The translations under genes and the position numbers were made by a program. Shown here piece by piece: positions 22,235-29,562 of a DNA stretch of 29,562 nt. The DNA is taken from contig JAVBPM010000026.1 in NCBI GenBank assembly GCA_031549605.1, positions 1-29,562 on the forward strand, read 5' to 3'. Positions within the stretch are counted from its first letter, which is position 1; each line of letters starts with the position of its first letter. The notes under the pieces were generated by a model. That model did no database searches. It had not been told where the DNA came from and saw only the letters and a program-made list of their open reading frames with translations. The DNA is from WRAI01 sp031549605 (GTDB lineage: Bacteria; Bacillota; Clostridia; Oscillospirales; UBA929).

Positions 22235-22243
22235 TTGTATACT
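22214..22243 (+). promoter_or_regulatory. Candidate promoter of the methyltransferase gene
   Basis: TTTACG (22214-22219), 18 bp, TATACT (22238-22243), 25 nt before the start. The -35 lies in the loop of the preceding terminator. Confidence 0.4.
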
Positions 22244-22268
22244 GACTAAAACGCGATTAGGAGGACGT

Positions 22269-23426
22269 ATGCAACAGCTGCTTGACGACCTATTTACCCA
22301 CGACCGCCTGCTGGCGGCCACCTTTAGCCAGCCGCGCAAGGGCTATACCGCCGCCGACAAAATTACGGTGCAGCCCTTTGACGGCCGTGACGGGCGCCTG
22401 TTTCAGTTTGCCGCTTACAGCGGCAAGCAGGTGTTTCATGAAAACCTGTCGGCTGATTCGGCGGCCGAACACGCCGTCGCGCTGCTGACCGACAGCTTCC
22501 ATCAGGCGCTGCTGTTGACCGCCGATGAAGAGCTTCACATCAGCTGCTTTGCCAAGCCGAAAATCAAGCGCACGCCGCGCGCGACCGCCGCGCCGACGCC
22601 GACGTCACACGACCGTGAGCGGCAGACGCTGCTGCGTCCGGGCACGCCGGTGCCCTTTCTCATCGAGCTGGGCGTCATGAGCGCCACGGGGCAGGTCTAT
22701 AAGGACAAAATGCCCAAACTGCGGCAAATCAACCGCTTTCTCGAGCTGCTGCGCGACGGGCTGGACAGCCTGCCGAGTAACCGACCGGCACGCATCGTCG
22801 ACTTTGGCTGCGGCAAGTCGTACCTCACCTTTGCGCTGCACCACTATCTGACCGCCGTGCTGAAGCGCGAGGCGGTTATTGTCGGGCTTGACCTCAAGGC
22901 CGACGTTATTGACCGCTGCAACGACATCGCGTCGCGGCTCGACTGCCAAGGGCTGTCGTTTGCACAGGGCGAGATTAAGGGCTGGCAGACGGGCGAGCAC
23001 GTCGATATGGTCATTGCGCTGCACGCCTGCGACACCGCCACCGACGACGCGCTGGTGCAGGCGGTGAGCTGGGGCTGCAAGCTGATTTACTGCGTGCCCT
23101 GCTGCCAGCACGAATTTTTCAAGAGCATTGACCGCGATGACATGGCCTTTGTCTTTAAGCACGGGCTGCTCAAGGAGCGCACGGCGGCGCTGGTAACCGA
23201 CGCGTTGCGCGCCGCGTTTCTCGAGGCCTGCGGCTACAAAACGACGGTGTGCGAGTTTATCGACATGGAGCACACACCCAAAAATGTGCTGATTAAAGCG
23301 ACGCGCACGCGCGCGCCGTCCAAGGCGCTGCTGGACAAGGCCAGCCAGACTGCGGCGGCGTGGTCGTTGACGCCCTATTTGGAAAAACAACTGACAAAAA
23401 CCGTTGATTTTAACGGCAAACGGTGA
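22269..23426 (+). CDS. Class I SAM-dependent methyltransferase (Methyltransf_32-like)
   Basis: A 385-residue protein with an N-terminal domain of about 110 residues and a Rossmann methyltransferase domain from about residue 175. SAM motif I is RIVDFGCGKSYLTFALHH. The acidic end of beta 2 is VIVGLDLKADVIDRCNDIA, and a third motif is VIALHACDTATDDALV. The CVPCCQHEF segment after it is characteristic of the GSTCD/Methyltransf_32 relatives, some of which act on RNA. The nearest known substrates are not clear, so no target is assigned. AGGAGG precedes ATG 22269 closely. It is probably a single gene, followed by the independently promoted aldolase gene. Confidence 0.82.
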   Translation: MQQLLDDLFTHDRLLAATFSQPRKGYTAADKITVQPFDGRDGRLFQFAAYSGKQVFHENLSADSAAEHAVALLTDSFHQALLLTADEELHISCFAKPKIKRTPRATAAPTPTSHDRERQTLLRPGTPVPFLIELGVMSATGQVYKDKMPKLRQINRFLELLRDGLDSLPSNRPARIVDFGCGKSYLTFALHHYLTAVLKREAVIVGLDLKADVIDRCNDIASRLDCQGLSFAQGEIKGWQTGEHVDMVIALHACDTATDDALVQAVSWGCKLIYCVPCCQHEFFKSIDRDDMAFVFKHGLLKERTAALVTDALRAAFLEACGYKTTVCEFIDMEHTPKNVLIKATRTRAPSKALLDKASQTAAAWSLTPYLEKQLTKTVDFNGKR

Positions 23427-23432
23427 TATACT
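23404..23432 (+). promoter_or_regulatory. Promoter of the class II aldolase gene
   Basis: TTGATT (23404-23409), 17 bp, TATACT (23427-23432), about 34 nt before the start; it overlaps the end of the methyltransferase gene. Confidence 0.65.
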
Positions 23433-23465
23433 GACGGCAGATTTCGAAAGGAGTTGAACAGACCC

Positions 23466-24401
23466 ATGGGATTGGTTACCAGCAAGGAAATGTTTGACAG
23501 AGCGTACAAGGAAGGCTTTGCCATCGGCGCATTCAACGTCAACAATATGGAAATCGTGCAGGGCATCACCGAGGCGGCTAAGGAAGTTAACGCCCCGCTG
23601 ATTCTGCAGGTTTCGTCGGGCGCGCGCAAGTACGCCAACCACACCTACCTGATGAAGCTGATTGAAGCGGCCATCATCGAGACCAACCTGCCCATCTGCG
23701 TGCACCTCGACCACGGCGACACCTTCGAGCTGTGCAAATCGTGCATCGACGGCGGCTTTACCTCGGTTATGATCGACGGCAGCCACCACAGCTTTGAGGA
23801 CAACATCAAGCTGACCAAGCAGGTCGTTGAATACGCACACGCCCACGGCGTGGTCGTCGAGGGCGAGCTGGGCCGTCTGGCCGGCGTCGAGGACGACGTC
23901 AACGTCAGCGCCGAGGATGCCTCGTACACCCGCCCCGACGAGGTCGAGGAGTTTGTCACCCGCACCGGCGTCGACTCGCTGGCCATTGCCATCGGCACCA
24001 GCCACGGCGCGTACAAGTTCAAGCCGGGTCAGAACCCGCAGCTGCGCTTCGACATTCTCGAAGAAGTGGCCAAGCGTCTGCCCAACTTCCCCATCGTGCT
24101 GCACGGCGCGTCGAGCGTCATTCCCGAGTACGTCAAGATGATCAACGACAACGGCGGCAAGATGCCGGACGCCATCGGTATTCCCGAAGAAATGCTGCGT
24201 CAGGCCGCCAGCATGGCCGTCTGCAAAATCAACATCGACAGCGACCTACGTCTGGCCATGACCGGCTCGATTCGCAAGTACTTTGCCGAGCATCCCGACC
24301 ACTTTGACCCGCGCCAGTACCTCTCCCCGGCCCGCGCCAACATCAAGGAGCTGGTCAAAAACAAGCTGATCAACGTCCTCGGCTGCGACGGCAAGGCGTA
24401 G
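23466..24401 (+). CDS. fba: Class II fructose-1,6-bisphosphate aldolase
   Basis: A 311-residue zinc-dependent aldolase that splits fructose 1,6-bisphosphate into dihydroxyacetone phosphate and glyceraldehyde 3-phosphate in glycolysis, and runs in reverse in gluconeogenesis. The N-terminus GAFNVNNMEIVQGI, the zinc/base region ICVHLDHGDTFELC, GGFTSVMIDGSHHSFEDN, VEGELGRLAGVEDD, LAIAIGTSHGAYKFKPG, VLHGASSV and VCKINIDSDLRLA are all present in family order. The length is normal. ATG 23466 is 12 nt after GGAG, slightly long. The nearer TTG at 23454 would leave no spacing. A very long stem terminator follows. Codon use is the GC-rich, biased type expected of a highly expressed gene. Confidence 0.96.
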   Translation: MGLVTSKEMFDRAYKEGFAIGAFNVNNMEIVQGITEAAKEVNAPLILQVSSGARKYANHTYLMKLIEAAIIETNLPICVHLDHGDTFELCKSCIDGGFTSVMIDGSHHSFEDNIKLTKQVVEYAHAHGVVVEGELGRLAGVEDDVNVSAEDASYTRPDEVEEFVTRTGVDSLAIAIGTSHGAYKFKPGQNPQLRFDILEEVAKRLPNFPIVLHGASSVIPEYVKMINDNGGKMPDAIGIPEEMLRQAASMAVCKINIDSDLRLAMTGSIRKYFAEHPDHFDPRQYLSPARANIKELVKNKLINVLGCDGKA

Positions 24402-24417
24402 GGAGCGATAATTTTTT

Positions 24418-24471
24418 GCAACAAATAACAAGGACGGCGTTTGCCGTCCTTGTTATTTGTTGCCATTTTTT
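24418..24471 (+). terminator. Long-stem terminator after fba
   Basis: A perfect 21-bp stem (24418-24438 with 24443-24463), loop GTTT, core AAGGACGGC, is followed by CCATTTTTT. Such a long perfect stem is unusual for a terminator. Confidence 0.88.
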
Positions 24472-24518
24472 GCGCGTCACTTTCACCCCCGACAGTTGCA
24501 CAAAGCCCCACATTATGA

Positions 24519-24547
24519 TTGACTATCCACATCACAGGGTATATAAT
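24519..24547 (+). promoter_or_regulatory. Promoter of the LRR/SLH surface protein gene
   Basis: TTGACT (24519-24524), 17 bp, perfect TATAAT (24542-24547), 34 nt before the start codon. Confidence 0.8.
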
Positions 24548-24580
24548 ACTTTGAAATGTAATCAACCTAGGAGGCGCGAA

Positions 24581-26698
24581 ATGGGAGTTGCTAGAAAACT
24601 ATCAGTCGCAATTGCTTTTATCTTACTGGGCGGCTTATTGAGCGGAACAGCCTTACCGCTGCGTGCGTCGGCAACAGAGCCGGTAACGGTTGTCGTCAAC
24701 CATACAGGCGGCGTGGTATCCAAGCAGAATGTTGATGCAGCGCTCAGGGGGTTGACCGGTCCGTTTGCCGTCACTGTCGCCGCCGGCGCTACCGAGATTG
24801 CGCCCGGCGCCTTTGGCTACTACGCATGGCACTCGGCTGATATTATCAGCATAACCATGCCCGACGGCGTGATTTCACTTGGCGAAAAGGCGTTCGCGTA
24901 TTGTCGCACACTTGGCAGCATTACCTTGCCCGACAGCATTACTTCAGTGGGCAAGGAAGCCTTTTCGAATTGCAACGCCCTGGCTGCCATTGACCTCCCC
25001 GATAGCTTAGTCACAATTGGAGCCTCTGCGTTTACCTGTTGCTACAAACTCCCCAGCATTGCTGTTCCCAAGGGCGTAGCCAAAATTGGTGACGACGCAT
25101 TCTCCGGCTGCACCATGCTGAGCCGTATTGATGTTGCGCTCGAAAACGAATATTACTCGAGTGATGACGGCGTTTTCTATAACAAGGAAAAATCGGTAGT
25201 GCTGAGTTGTCCGCAAGCGAAAACTGGCGTTTACTCCATACCGGAGGGGGTAATCACAATTGCTGATTGCGCCTTTAGTGGCTGCACCGAGCTCACTGAA
25301 ATCACCTTGCCCAGCAGTTTAATTTCAATCGGCGAAAACGCATTCTCTTCTTGTGTGTCGCTGACGAGCATTACCATCCCTGACAATGTGGCATCCATCG
25401 GCGACTGTGCATTTCATCTCTGCGAAAAACTTGTCAGCGTCGCGCTATCCAGTCAACTCACGAAACTCGGCTATGCCGTGTTTGGGAACTGCTACGCGCT
25501 CACCGACATTAGCATACCCAACAGCGTCACCAAAATTGACCGAGAAGCCTTCGTCCACTGCCTGGCTCTCACCGACATCACAGTGCCAAACACTGTGACC
25601 TCAATTGGTGAAAACGCGTTTTACGGTTGTGATGCAATCACTATCCGCTGCGGCGAAAACTCAACCGCTCACTTTTATGCTCGTTCATGCGGTCAGCGGT
25701 TCGCTCTGTATGTGCCCCCGGCGTATCGTATCGCCTTCTACGTGAATGGCGGCAGCGCCGTGGCGACCCAATGGGTCGTCCCGATCAACTGCGTTGCTGT
25801 GCCTGCCGACCCAACCAAAGGCGGTTCCCTCTTCGGCGGCTGGTACAGCGATAAAGCGCTGACAACGCTCTACCGTTTCAGTGCACCGGTTTCCACCGAT
25901 TTGAGGCTGTATGCCAAGTGGAACGTCATAGACACACACATCACCGCCACCGACGGCAAGGTCGACAGCAAAGTCAACGCCGACAACACCATCACCTTCA
26001 CCTTTACGCCCAGCACCGGCAACAAAGTGCTGGCCGTTTACGTCGAGGGTGTGTCCAAGCCGATTGCCGGCAGCTACACGACCAAACCGGGCGAAGTGCC
26101 CGAGACGCTGGTGCTTGTGTGCGGCAACGATGCCACGCATAAGAGCGCTGCCTTTACCGACATGACCCAAGCTGTTTGGGCCAAAAACGCCGTCACCTTT
26201 GTCACCGACCGCAATTTCTTCGGCGGCACGGGTAAGACCACCTTTGGACCCAACGCGCCAATGACGCGCGGCATGTTTATTACGGTGCTGTCGCGCCAGT
26301 ACGGCATTGACATCAACAAGTACAAAAACCAGCCCTTTACCGATTGCGTGGTGGGCAAAGACTACTTTGCCGAGCCGGCGGCATGGGGCGAGAAGACCAA
26401 GCTGGTCGGCGGCGTAGGCAACGGGCTCTTTGCGCCCGATGTCGCCATCACCCGCGAGCAGATGGTGGCCATCATGTTCCGCTACGCTCAAGTCATCGGC
26501 CTTAGCACAAGCAAGCGCGGCGGTCTGTCCGCCTATCCCGATGCCGCCAAGGTCAGCAACTTTGCCCAAGACGCCTTCCGGTGGTCAGTCGCCGAAGGGC
26601 TCGTCAGCGGCTCTAACGGCAAGCTGCTGCCACAGGGCACAGCCTCCCGCGCCGAAGTGGCAACAATCCTCATGCGGTTTTGCACAAAGTTGAAATAA
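24581..26698 (+). CDS. Surface protein: BspA-type leucine-rich repeats, InlB B-repeat, three SLH domains
   Basis: A 705-residue exported protein. A signal peptide (LSVAIAFILLGGLLSGTALP; cleavage likely after ASA) leads into at least ten BspA-type (LRR_5) leucine-rich repeats to about residue 375. Each has a pattern like ITLPDSITSVGKEAFSNC with a conserved A-F-x-x-C turn. Residues about 381-448 form an InlB B-/Listeria-Bacteroides repeat (FYVNGGSAVATQW to LRLYAKWNV). After a linker, three S-layer homology domains (about 523-580, 583-640, 649-705) show the FxD...A...F/G pattern, TRGMFITVLSRQYG, TREQMVAIMFRYAQ and SRAEVATILMRFC. SLH domains hold proteins on pyruvylated cell-wall polymers, so this is a wall-anchored adhesin-like protein. 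The LRR half is less GC-rich than the SLH half, suggesting a composite origin. Confidence 0.92.
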   Translation: MGVARKLSVAIAFILLGGLLSGTALPLRASATEPVTVVVNHTGGVVSKQNVDAALRGLTGPFAVTVAAGATEIAPGAFGYYAWHSADIISITMPDGVISLGEKAFAYCRTLGSITLPDSITSVGKEAFSNCNALAAIDLPDSLVTIGASAFTCCYKLPSIAVPKGVAKIGDDAFSGCTMLSRIDVALENEYYSSDDGVFYNKEKSVVLSCPQAKTGVYSIPEGVITIADCAFSGCTELTEITLPSSLISIGENAFSSCVSLTSITIPDNVASIGDCAFHLCEKLVSVALSSQLTKLGYAVFGNCYALTDISIPNSVTKIDREAFVHCLALTDITVPNTVTSIGENAFYGCDAITIRCGENSTAHFYARSCGQRFALYVPPAYRIAFYVNGGSAVATQWVVPINCVAVPADPTKGGSLFGGWYSDKALTTLYRFSAPVSTDLRLYAKWNVIDTHITATDGKVDSKVNADNTITFTFTPSTGNKVLAVYVEGVSKPIAGSYTTKPGEVPETLVLVCGNDATHKSAAFTDMTQAVWAKNAVTFVTDRNFFGGTGKTTFGPNAPMTRGMFITVLSRQYGIDINKYKNQPFTDCVVGKDYFAEPAAWGEKTKLVGGVGNGLFAPDVAITREQMVAIMFRYAQVIGLSTSKRGGLSAYPDAAKVSNFAQDAFRWSVAEGLVSGSNGKLLPQGTASRAEVATILMRFCTKLK

Positions 26699-26700
26699 GC

Positions 26701-26732
26701 AAAAAGGACGGCCTTGGCCGTCCTTTTTTATT
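26701..26732. terminator. Bidirectional terminator between LRR/SLH gene and zinc-ribbon gene
   Basis: AAAAAGGACGGCC and its complement GGCCGTCCTTTTT are separated by TT. A-run and T-run flanks allow termination from both convergent genes. Its core AAGGACGGC is shared with the fba terminator. Confidence 0.88.
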
Positions 26733-26767
26733 GTGTGCGATATGGTAGCGCGACCCGCACCGCTGGG

Positions 26768-27208
26768 TTAGTAAAACTTCTTGCGGTCGCTGATGACAAT
26801 CATGACAATCAGCGCCACGCCGACTACGGGCACGAACAATTCAAACAGCAGCGCCTCGCGCACGAACATGACCAAGCTGAGCGCCATAAAGAAGATGGAC
26901 GGCCAGCGCCTCATTTTCAGCGTCGAGCGCAACAGCAGCAGCTGGGTCAGCAGGCAGACGCCCACGCCGTAGTTGAACAGCCGGAACAGCATCTCGGCGT
27001 CGTTGTCAAACATGACGCGAAACGCCTGATAGCCGTGCCACAGTCCGACAACGATGCACACGCAGATAAAGGCGTGGTACCAAAAGCTGGGCGAGCCGTC
27101 GTAGGTGGTGAACAGTTCGGCCATAGCGTAGTCCTTGTCATAGGTTCGGCCGCAAGTGGTACACGTGCCGTTGGCGTCTAAATAGCTGCCGCATTTCTCA
27201 CATACCAA
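26768..27208 (-). CDS. Zinc-ribbon membrane protein (N-terminal ribbon)
   Basis: A 146-residue protein with an N-terminal zinc ribbon (CEKCGSYLDANGTCTTCG) followed by four hydrophobic helices: WYHAFICVCIVVGLWHGYQAF, LFNYGVGVCLLTQLLLL, IFFMALSLVMFV and VVGVALIVMIVI. The ribbon is cytoplasmic by the positive-inside rule and may bind a partner or nucleic acid, but no function is known. The start is TTG at 27208, with GAGGG 7 nt upstream. No ATG fits. It is convergent with the LRR/SLH gene and shares the terminator 26701-26732. Confidence 0.7.
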   Translation of the reverse strand: MVCEKCGSYLDANGTCTTCGRTYDKDYAMAELFTTYDGSPSFWYHAFICVCIVVGLWHGYQAFRVMFDNDAEMLFRLFNYGVGVCLLTQLLLLRSTLKMRRWPSIFFMALSLVMFVREALLFELFVPVVGVALIVMIVISDRKKFY

Positions 27209-27231
27209 TGGACATCCCTCGTTTCGACATT

Positions 27232-27260
27232 ACTATAACATACCCTTTGACGTGATGCAA
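27232..27260 (-). promoter_or_regulatory. Promoter of the zinc-ribbon gene
   Basis: On the minus strand TTGCAT (27255-27260), 17 bp, TATAGT (27232-27237), 24 nt before the TTG start. Confidence 0.5.
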
Positions 27261-27288
27261 GTGCCGTTCGTTCCTTGACGAACGGCGC
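27261..27288. repeat. 11-bp inverted repeat over the -35 box of the rightward promoter
   Basis: GTGCCGTTCGT and ACGAACGGCGC (10 of 11 complementary) enclose TCCTTG. The repeat covers the -35 TTGACG at 27275-27280 and lies next to the leftward promoter, so it is a candidate operator for both genes. Confidence 0.45.
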
Positions 27289-27303
27289 GCGCGCGAGTAT
27301 ACT
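27275..27303 (+). promoter_or_regulatory. Promoter of the small membrane protein / acpS-nnrD operon
   Basis: TTGACG (27275-27280), 17 bp, TATACT (27298-27303), 50 nt before the ATG at 27354. Confidence 0.75.
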
Positions 27304-27353
27304 AGGCTTGTGCATTTATACAATGCTGACTGTTATTGTTTTCGGAGGCTTCT

Positions 27354-27872
27354 ATGAATCAAAGCGACGTTTTTATCGAAAAGATGGTAACACGCACCAT
27401 CTCGCTGCGCGAGTACGCCATCCAGCTGCTCGCCATGGTGGGCGGCGGCTTGCTCGCCTTTGCACTGCTGTTGATTGCCGGCTTCTATGCGCTGGTGTTT
27501 ATCATGGGCATCTGCTACGGCGTGATTAAGCTGTGCCAGCGCTACAACCTCGAGTTTGAGTACATCTTCACCAACGGCGAGCTGGACATCGACCGCATTA
27601 CGGCCAAAAAAACGCGCAAACGGATGATGAATATCAAGGTGCAGCTGTTTGACTCGTTGACCCGGCTGACACCCGAGACACAGGCCGAGTACGACAAGGC
27701 CTTGCGCGGCAGCGAGCTGCGCGACTACTCCTCTCGCCAGCCCGGCGCTGAGTGCTGGTTTGCCTCCTACCGTCTGCCCAACAGCAAAAGTCAGGTGCTG
27801 CTGTTTGAGCCCGACGACGCTATGCTCACCGGCATCGGCCGGTTTGTGCCACCGACTAAAATAAAGGGGTGA
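27354..27872 (+). CDS. Small two-helix membrane protein (possibly DUF6106-like)
   Basis: The 172-residue product begins MNQSDVFIEKMVTRTIS, then has two close transmembrane helices (about 25-45 and 47-62: GGGLLAFALLLIAGFYALVF and IMGICYGVIKL). A soluble C-terminal domain contains LEFEYIFTNGELDIDRITAKK and KVQLFDSLTRLTP, which look like the strands of a small beta domain (PH-like). This pattern is shared by DUF6106-type clostridial proteins, as far as can be recalled; the assignment is tentative. ATG 27354 is chosen over the in-frame TTG 27336 because CGGAGG precedes it by 7 nt. It ends 6 nt before acpS-nnrD and is probably cotranscribed. Confidence 0.65.
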   Translation: MNQSDVFIEKMVTRTISLREYAIQLLAMVGGGLLAFALLLIAGFYALVFIMGICYGVIKLCQRYNLEFEYIFTNGELDIDRITAKKTRKRMMNIKVQLFDSLTRLTPETQAEYDKALRGSELRDYSSRQPGAECWFASYRLPNSKSQVLLFEPDDAMLTGIGRFVPPTKIKG

Positions 27873-27878
27873 CCTGAT

Positions 27879-29108
27879 ATGGCTTACTCGATTGGCATTG
27901 ACATTGTCGAAATCGAACGCTTCGACGACGCGTCCGACAGCCTGCTCGACCGCCTGTTCACCGAGGCCGAGCGCGACTACATCAGCCAAAAAGGCGTCGG
28001 CGCGGCGCAGACGGCGGCGGGCATGTACGCGGCCAAGGAGGCGCTGGGCAAAGCGCTGGGTGGTGGCCTGTCGGCCGACTTGCTGCATGGCGCCGAGGTG
28101 CACCACACCGTCAGCGGCAAGCCCTTCTTCCGCTTTGCGCCGCTGATGGCCGAAATCATTCTGGGTCACGACTGCTCGCTGACCATCACGCACGACGCCG
28201 GCGCGGCCGTCGCCTGTGTGCTGCTGACCGCCGGCGACGAGCCGTTGCTGCACGCCGAAGAATGGGTCAAGTGGCAGGACATCATCCCGCGCCGCAACCC
28301 CGACGCGCACAAGTACGACAACGGTCACCTGTTTATTCTGGCCGGCAGCTCCTGTCTGTCGGGCGCGGCGCGCATGGCGACGCGTGCGGCACTGCGCATG
28401 GGCGTCGGACTGGTGACGGTCGGCGTGCCCGACTGCATTTTTAACATTGTGGCGGCTGACTGCTGCGAGGCCATGGTTGTGCCGCTGCCCGACGACGGCG
28501 CCGGCTGCCTGTCGGCCGACGCGCTTCCTATTATCCGCGACTGCGCGCAGAGCGCCACGGCCATTTTGGCCGGCCCGGGTCTGGGCACCGGCGAGGACAT
28601 TGCACCCATCGTCAACGACCTGCTCGACTTGGACAACAAGTGTCCGCTGGTGCTGGACGCCGACGGTCTAAAAGCCGTCAACCGGCATATATTTATACAG
28701 CGTCGCGACGTCATTCTCACGCCGCACGAGGGCGAGTTTAAGCGTCTGGGCGGCCAGCTGCCTCAGCTGCCGCGTCCGGCCGCCGCCGTCGATTTGGCCA
28801 CGCGCACCGGCTGCCATGTGCTACTTAAAGGCCCCGACACCGTCACAGCCTGGCCGGACGGCCGCACCATTGTCAACCCGTCGGGTAACTGCGGGCTGGC
28901 CAAGGGCGGCAGCGGCGACATACTGGCCGGCATGGTGGGCGCGCTGGCCGCACAGGGCATCGGCGCCGGACACGCCGCCGCGTTTGCCGCCTTTGTCCAT
29001 GGCTGCGCCGCCGACAACATCGCGCGCCGCGCCAGCCAGATGGGCATGGTCGCCACCGATTTGCTCGACGAAATCCCCAACCTGCTCCACCTGTTCAACA
29101 GCAAGTAA
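27879..29108 (+). CDS. acpS-nnrD: Fused holo-ACP synthase / ADP-dependent NAD(P)H-hydrate dehydratase
   Basis: A 409-residue fusion. Residues 1-115 are AcpS, which moves phosphopantetheine from CoA to acyl carrier protein: GIDIVEIERF with the metal-binding Asp8, and AAKEALGKALGGG with Glu near residue 55. Residues about 130-405 are NnrD (YjeF_C, ribokinase fold), which dehydrates damaged (S)-NAD(P)H hydrate using ADP or ATP: FILAGSSCLSGAARMATRAA, AILAGPGLGTGED, VLDADGLKAVN, ILTPHEGEFKRLGG and the catalytic NPSGNCGLAKGGSGDILAG. No YjeF_N epimerase domain lies between them. GGGG at about 27866-27869 precedes ATG 27879. The two genes are often adjacent in clostridia; here they share one frame without a stop. 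Confidence 0.9.
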   Translation: MAYSIGIDIVEIERFDDASDSLLDRLFTEAERDYISQKGVGAAQTAAGMYAAKEALGKALGGGLSADLLHGAEVHHTVSGKPFFRFAPLMAEIILGHDCSLTITHDAGAAVACVLLTAGDEPLLHAEEWVKWQDIIPRRNPDAHKYDNGHLFILAGSSCLSGAARMATRAALRMGVGLVTVGVPDCIFNIVAADCCEAMVVPLPDDGAGCLSADALPIIRDCAQSATAILAGPGLGTGEDIAPIVNDLLDLDNKCPLVLDADGLKAVNRHIFIQRRDVILTPHEGEFKRLGGQLPQLPRPAAAVDLATRTGCHVLLKGPDTVTAWPDGRTIVNPSGNCGLAKGGSGDILAGMVGALAAQGIGAGHAAAFAAFVHGCAADNIARRASQMGMVATDLLDEIPNLLHLFNSK

Positions 29109-29139
29109 CTCAAAAAAAACACCGTGCGAGGGATGGCTT

Positions 29140-29562
29140 ATGAAGCAACGCGCCTTTGCACAAAAGATACTCGCGCCGCTGCTGGTGCTGCTGGCGCTAT
29201 GCGGCTGCCGCAGTGCCGACACCGGCCACACGCTGCGCGAATACTACCAGTCGCTCAACGCCGCGACGATGGACGTCGTCGTCTGCGCCGATTTCGGCGA
29301 CCGCAGCGTAACCTACACGCTGCGCTACGCCAACACGCCCGAAGGCGAGAGCGTTACTGTCCTTGCGCCGCAAGAAATTGCCGGCATAAAGGTCAACCTG
29401 ACGCCCGACGGCAGCCGGCTGCAATACGACGGCTTAGTGCTGGAAACGGGCGCGCTGCCCGGCACCGGCCTGTCGCCGCTGGAGGCCGCACCCTTTGCGC
29501 TGCGCGCTTGGCGCGACGGCTATGTGCTGTCGCAGACCAGCGACAGCTATCAGGGCGCCGAC
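29140..29562 (+). CDS. Lipoprotein of unknown function (N-terminal part, truncated by window edge)
   Basis: The frame from ATG 29140 stays open for 141 codons to the window end. The signal peptide ILAPLLVLLALCGC with a lipobox LCGC predicts a lipidated Cys near residue 23. The exported part starts TGHTLREYYQSLNAATMDVV and continues with beta-rich sequence (VTYTLRYANTPEGESVTVL, QEIAGIKVNLTPDGSRLQYDG). The layout loosely resembles LolA/LppX-type lipoproteins seen near acpS in clostridia. That is a weak comparison and no function is claimed. GAGGGA lies 6 nt before the start. It follows acpS-nnrD by 31 nt, probably in the same operon. Confidence 0.75.
   Translation, partial: MKQRAFAQKILAPLLVLLALCGCRSADTGHTLREYYQSLNAATMDVVVCADFGDRSVTYTLRYANTPEGESVTVLAPQEIAGIKVNLTPDGSRLQYDGLVLETGALPGTGLSPLEAAPFALRAWRDGYVLSQTSDSYQGAD

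Overview
The window looks like a chromosomal segment of a GC-rich, low-complexity-envelope Firmicute, most likely a clostridial/Oscillospiraceae-type anaerobe. This rests on AGGAGG-type ribosome binding sites with frequent TTG and GTG starts, sigma-A-type promoters (TTGACA/TATAAT, 17-bp spacing), a HemZ-type radical SAM enzyme, separate secD and secF, a bifunctional Rel, an S-layer-homology surface protein and diacylglyceryl-lipoproteins. Species cannot be fixed from the sequence alone.

Layout. 1-613 (-) is the start of a sodium:solute symporter, cut by the window edge, with divergent promoters separating it from hemZ. 786-5755 (+) is hemZ, a uridine-kinase-like gene, a tiny exported ORF, then secD-secF under a strong promoter and ending at a strong terminator. 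5927-8673 (+) is a three-gene operon: VTC-type polyphosphate polymerase domain, DUF4956 membrane protein and a beta-helix carbohydrate-binding lipoprotein. 8684-8998 is a MITE-like element with 48-bp imperfect terminal inverted repeats, each end being a hairpin. 9007-15213 (-) is a five-gene operon read from the tRNA side: NYN-LOTUS protein, metallophosphoesterase, recJ, rel and a zinc-ribbon membrane protein, with start/stop overlaps at two junctions. 15379-15453 (+) is tRNA-Gly(CCC) with its own promoter and terminator, followed by two tiny genes for very basic peptides. 16129-19951 (+) is an EutH-type transporter overlapping a soluble PAS-PAS-GAF hybrid histidine kinase. 20048-20698 is an AT-richer pocket: a SLOG-fold DUF2493 gene and an XRE regulator, divergent, with a perfect 26-bp palindrome over the promoter. 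20827-22189 (+) is an ECF sigma factor and its membrane partner behind a sigma-W-like promoter. Then come a methyltransferase (22269-23426), class II aldolase (23466-24401), a large LRR/InlB/SLH surface protein (24581-26698), a small zinc-ribbon membrane protein (-), a small membrane protein (+), an AcpS-NnrD fusion (27879-29108) and the start of a lipoprotein gene cut by the right edge.

How the parts fit. Most of the window is housekeeping (protein export, heme, stringent response, DNA repair, glycolysis, ACP activation). The accessory, least understood parts are the SLOG/XRE cassette, the EutH-kinase pair outside any visible eut operon, the VTC-DUF4956-beta-helix operon, the MITE-like element and the tiny basic peptide pair. 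No CRISPR array, rRNA, prophage or transposase gene was seen.
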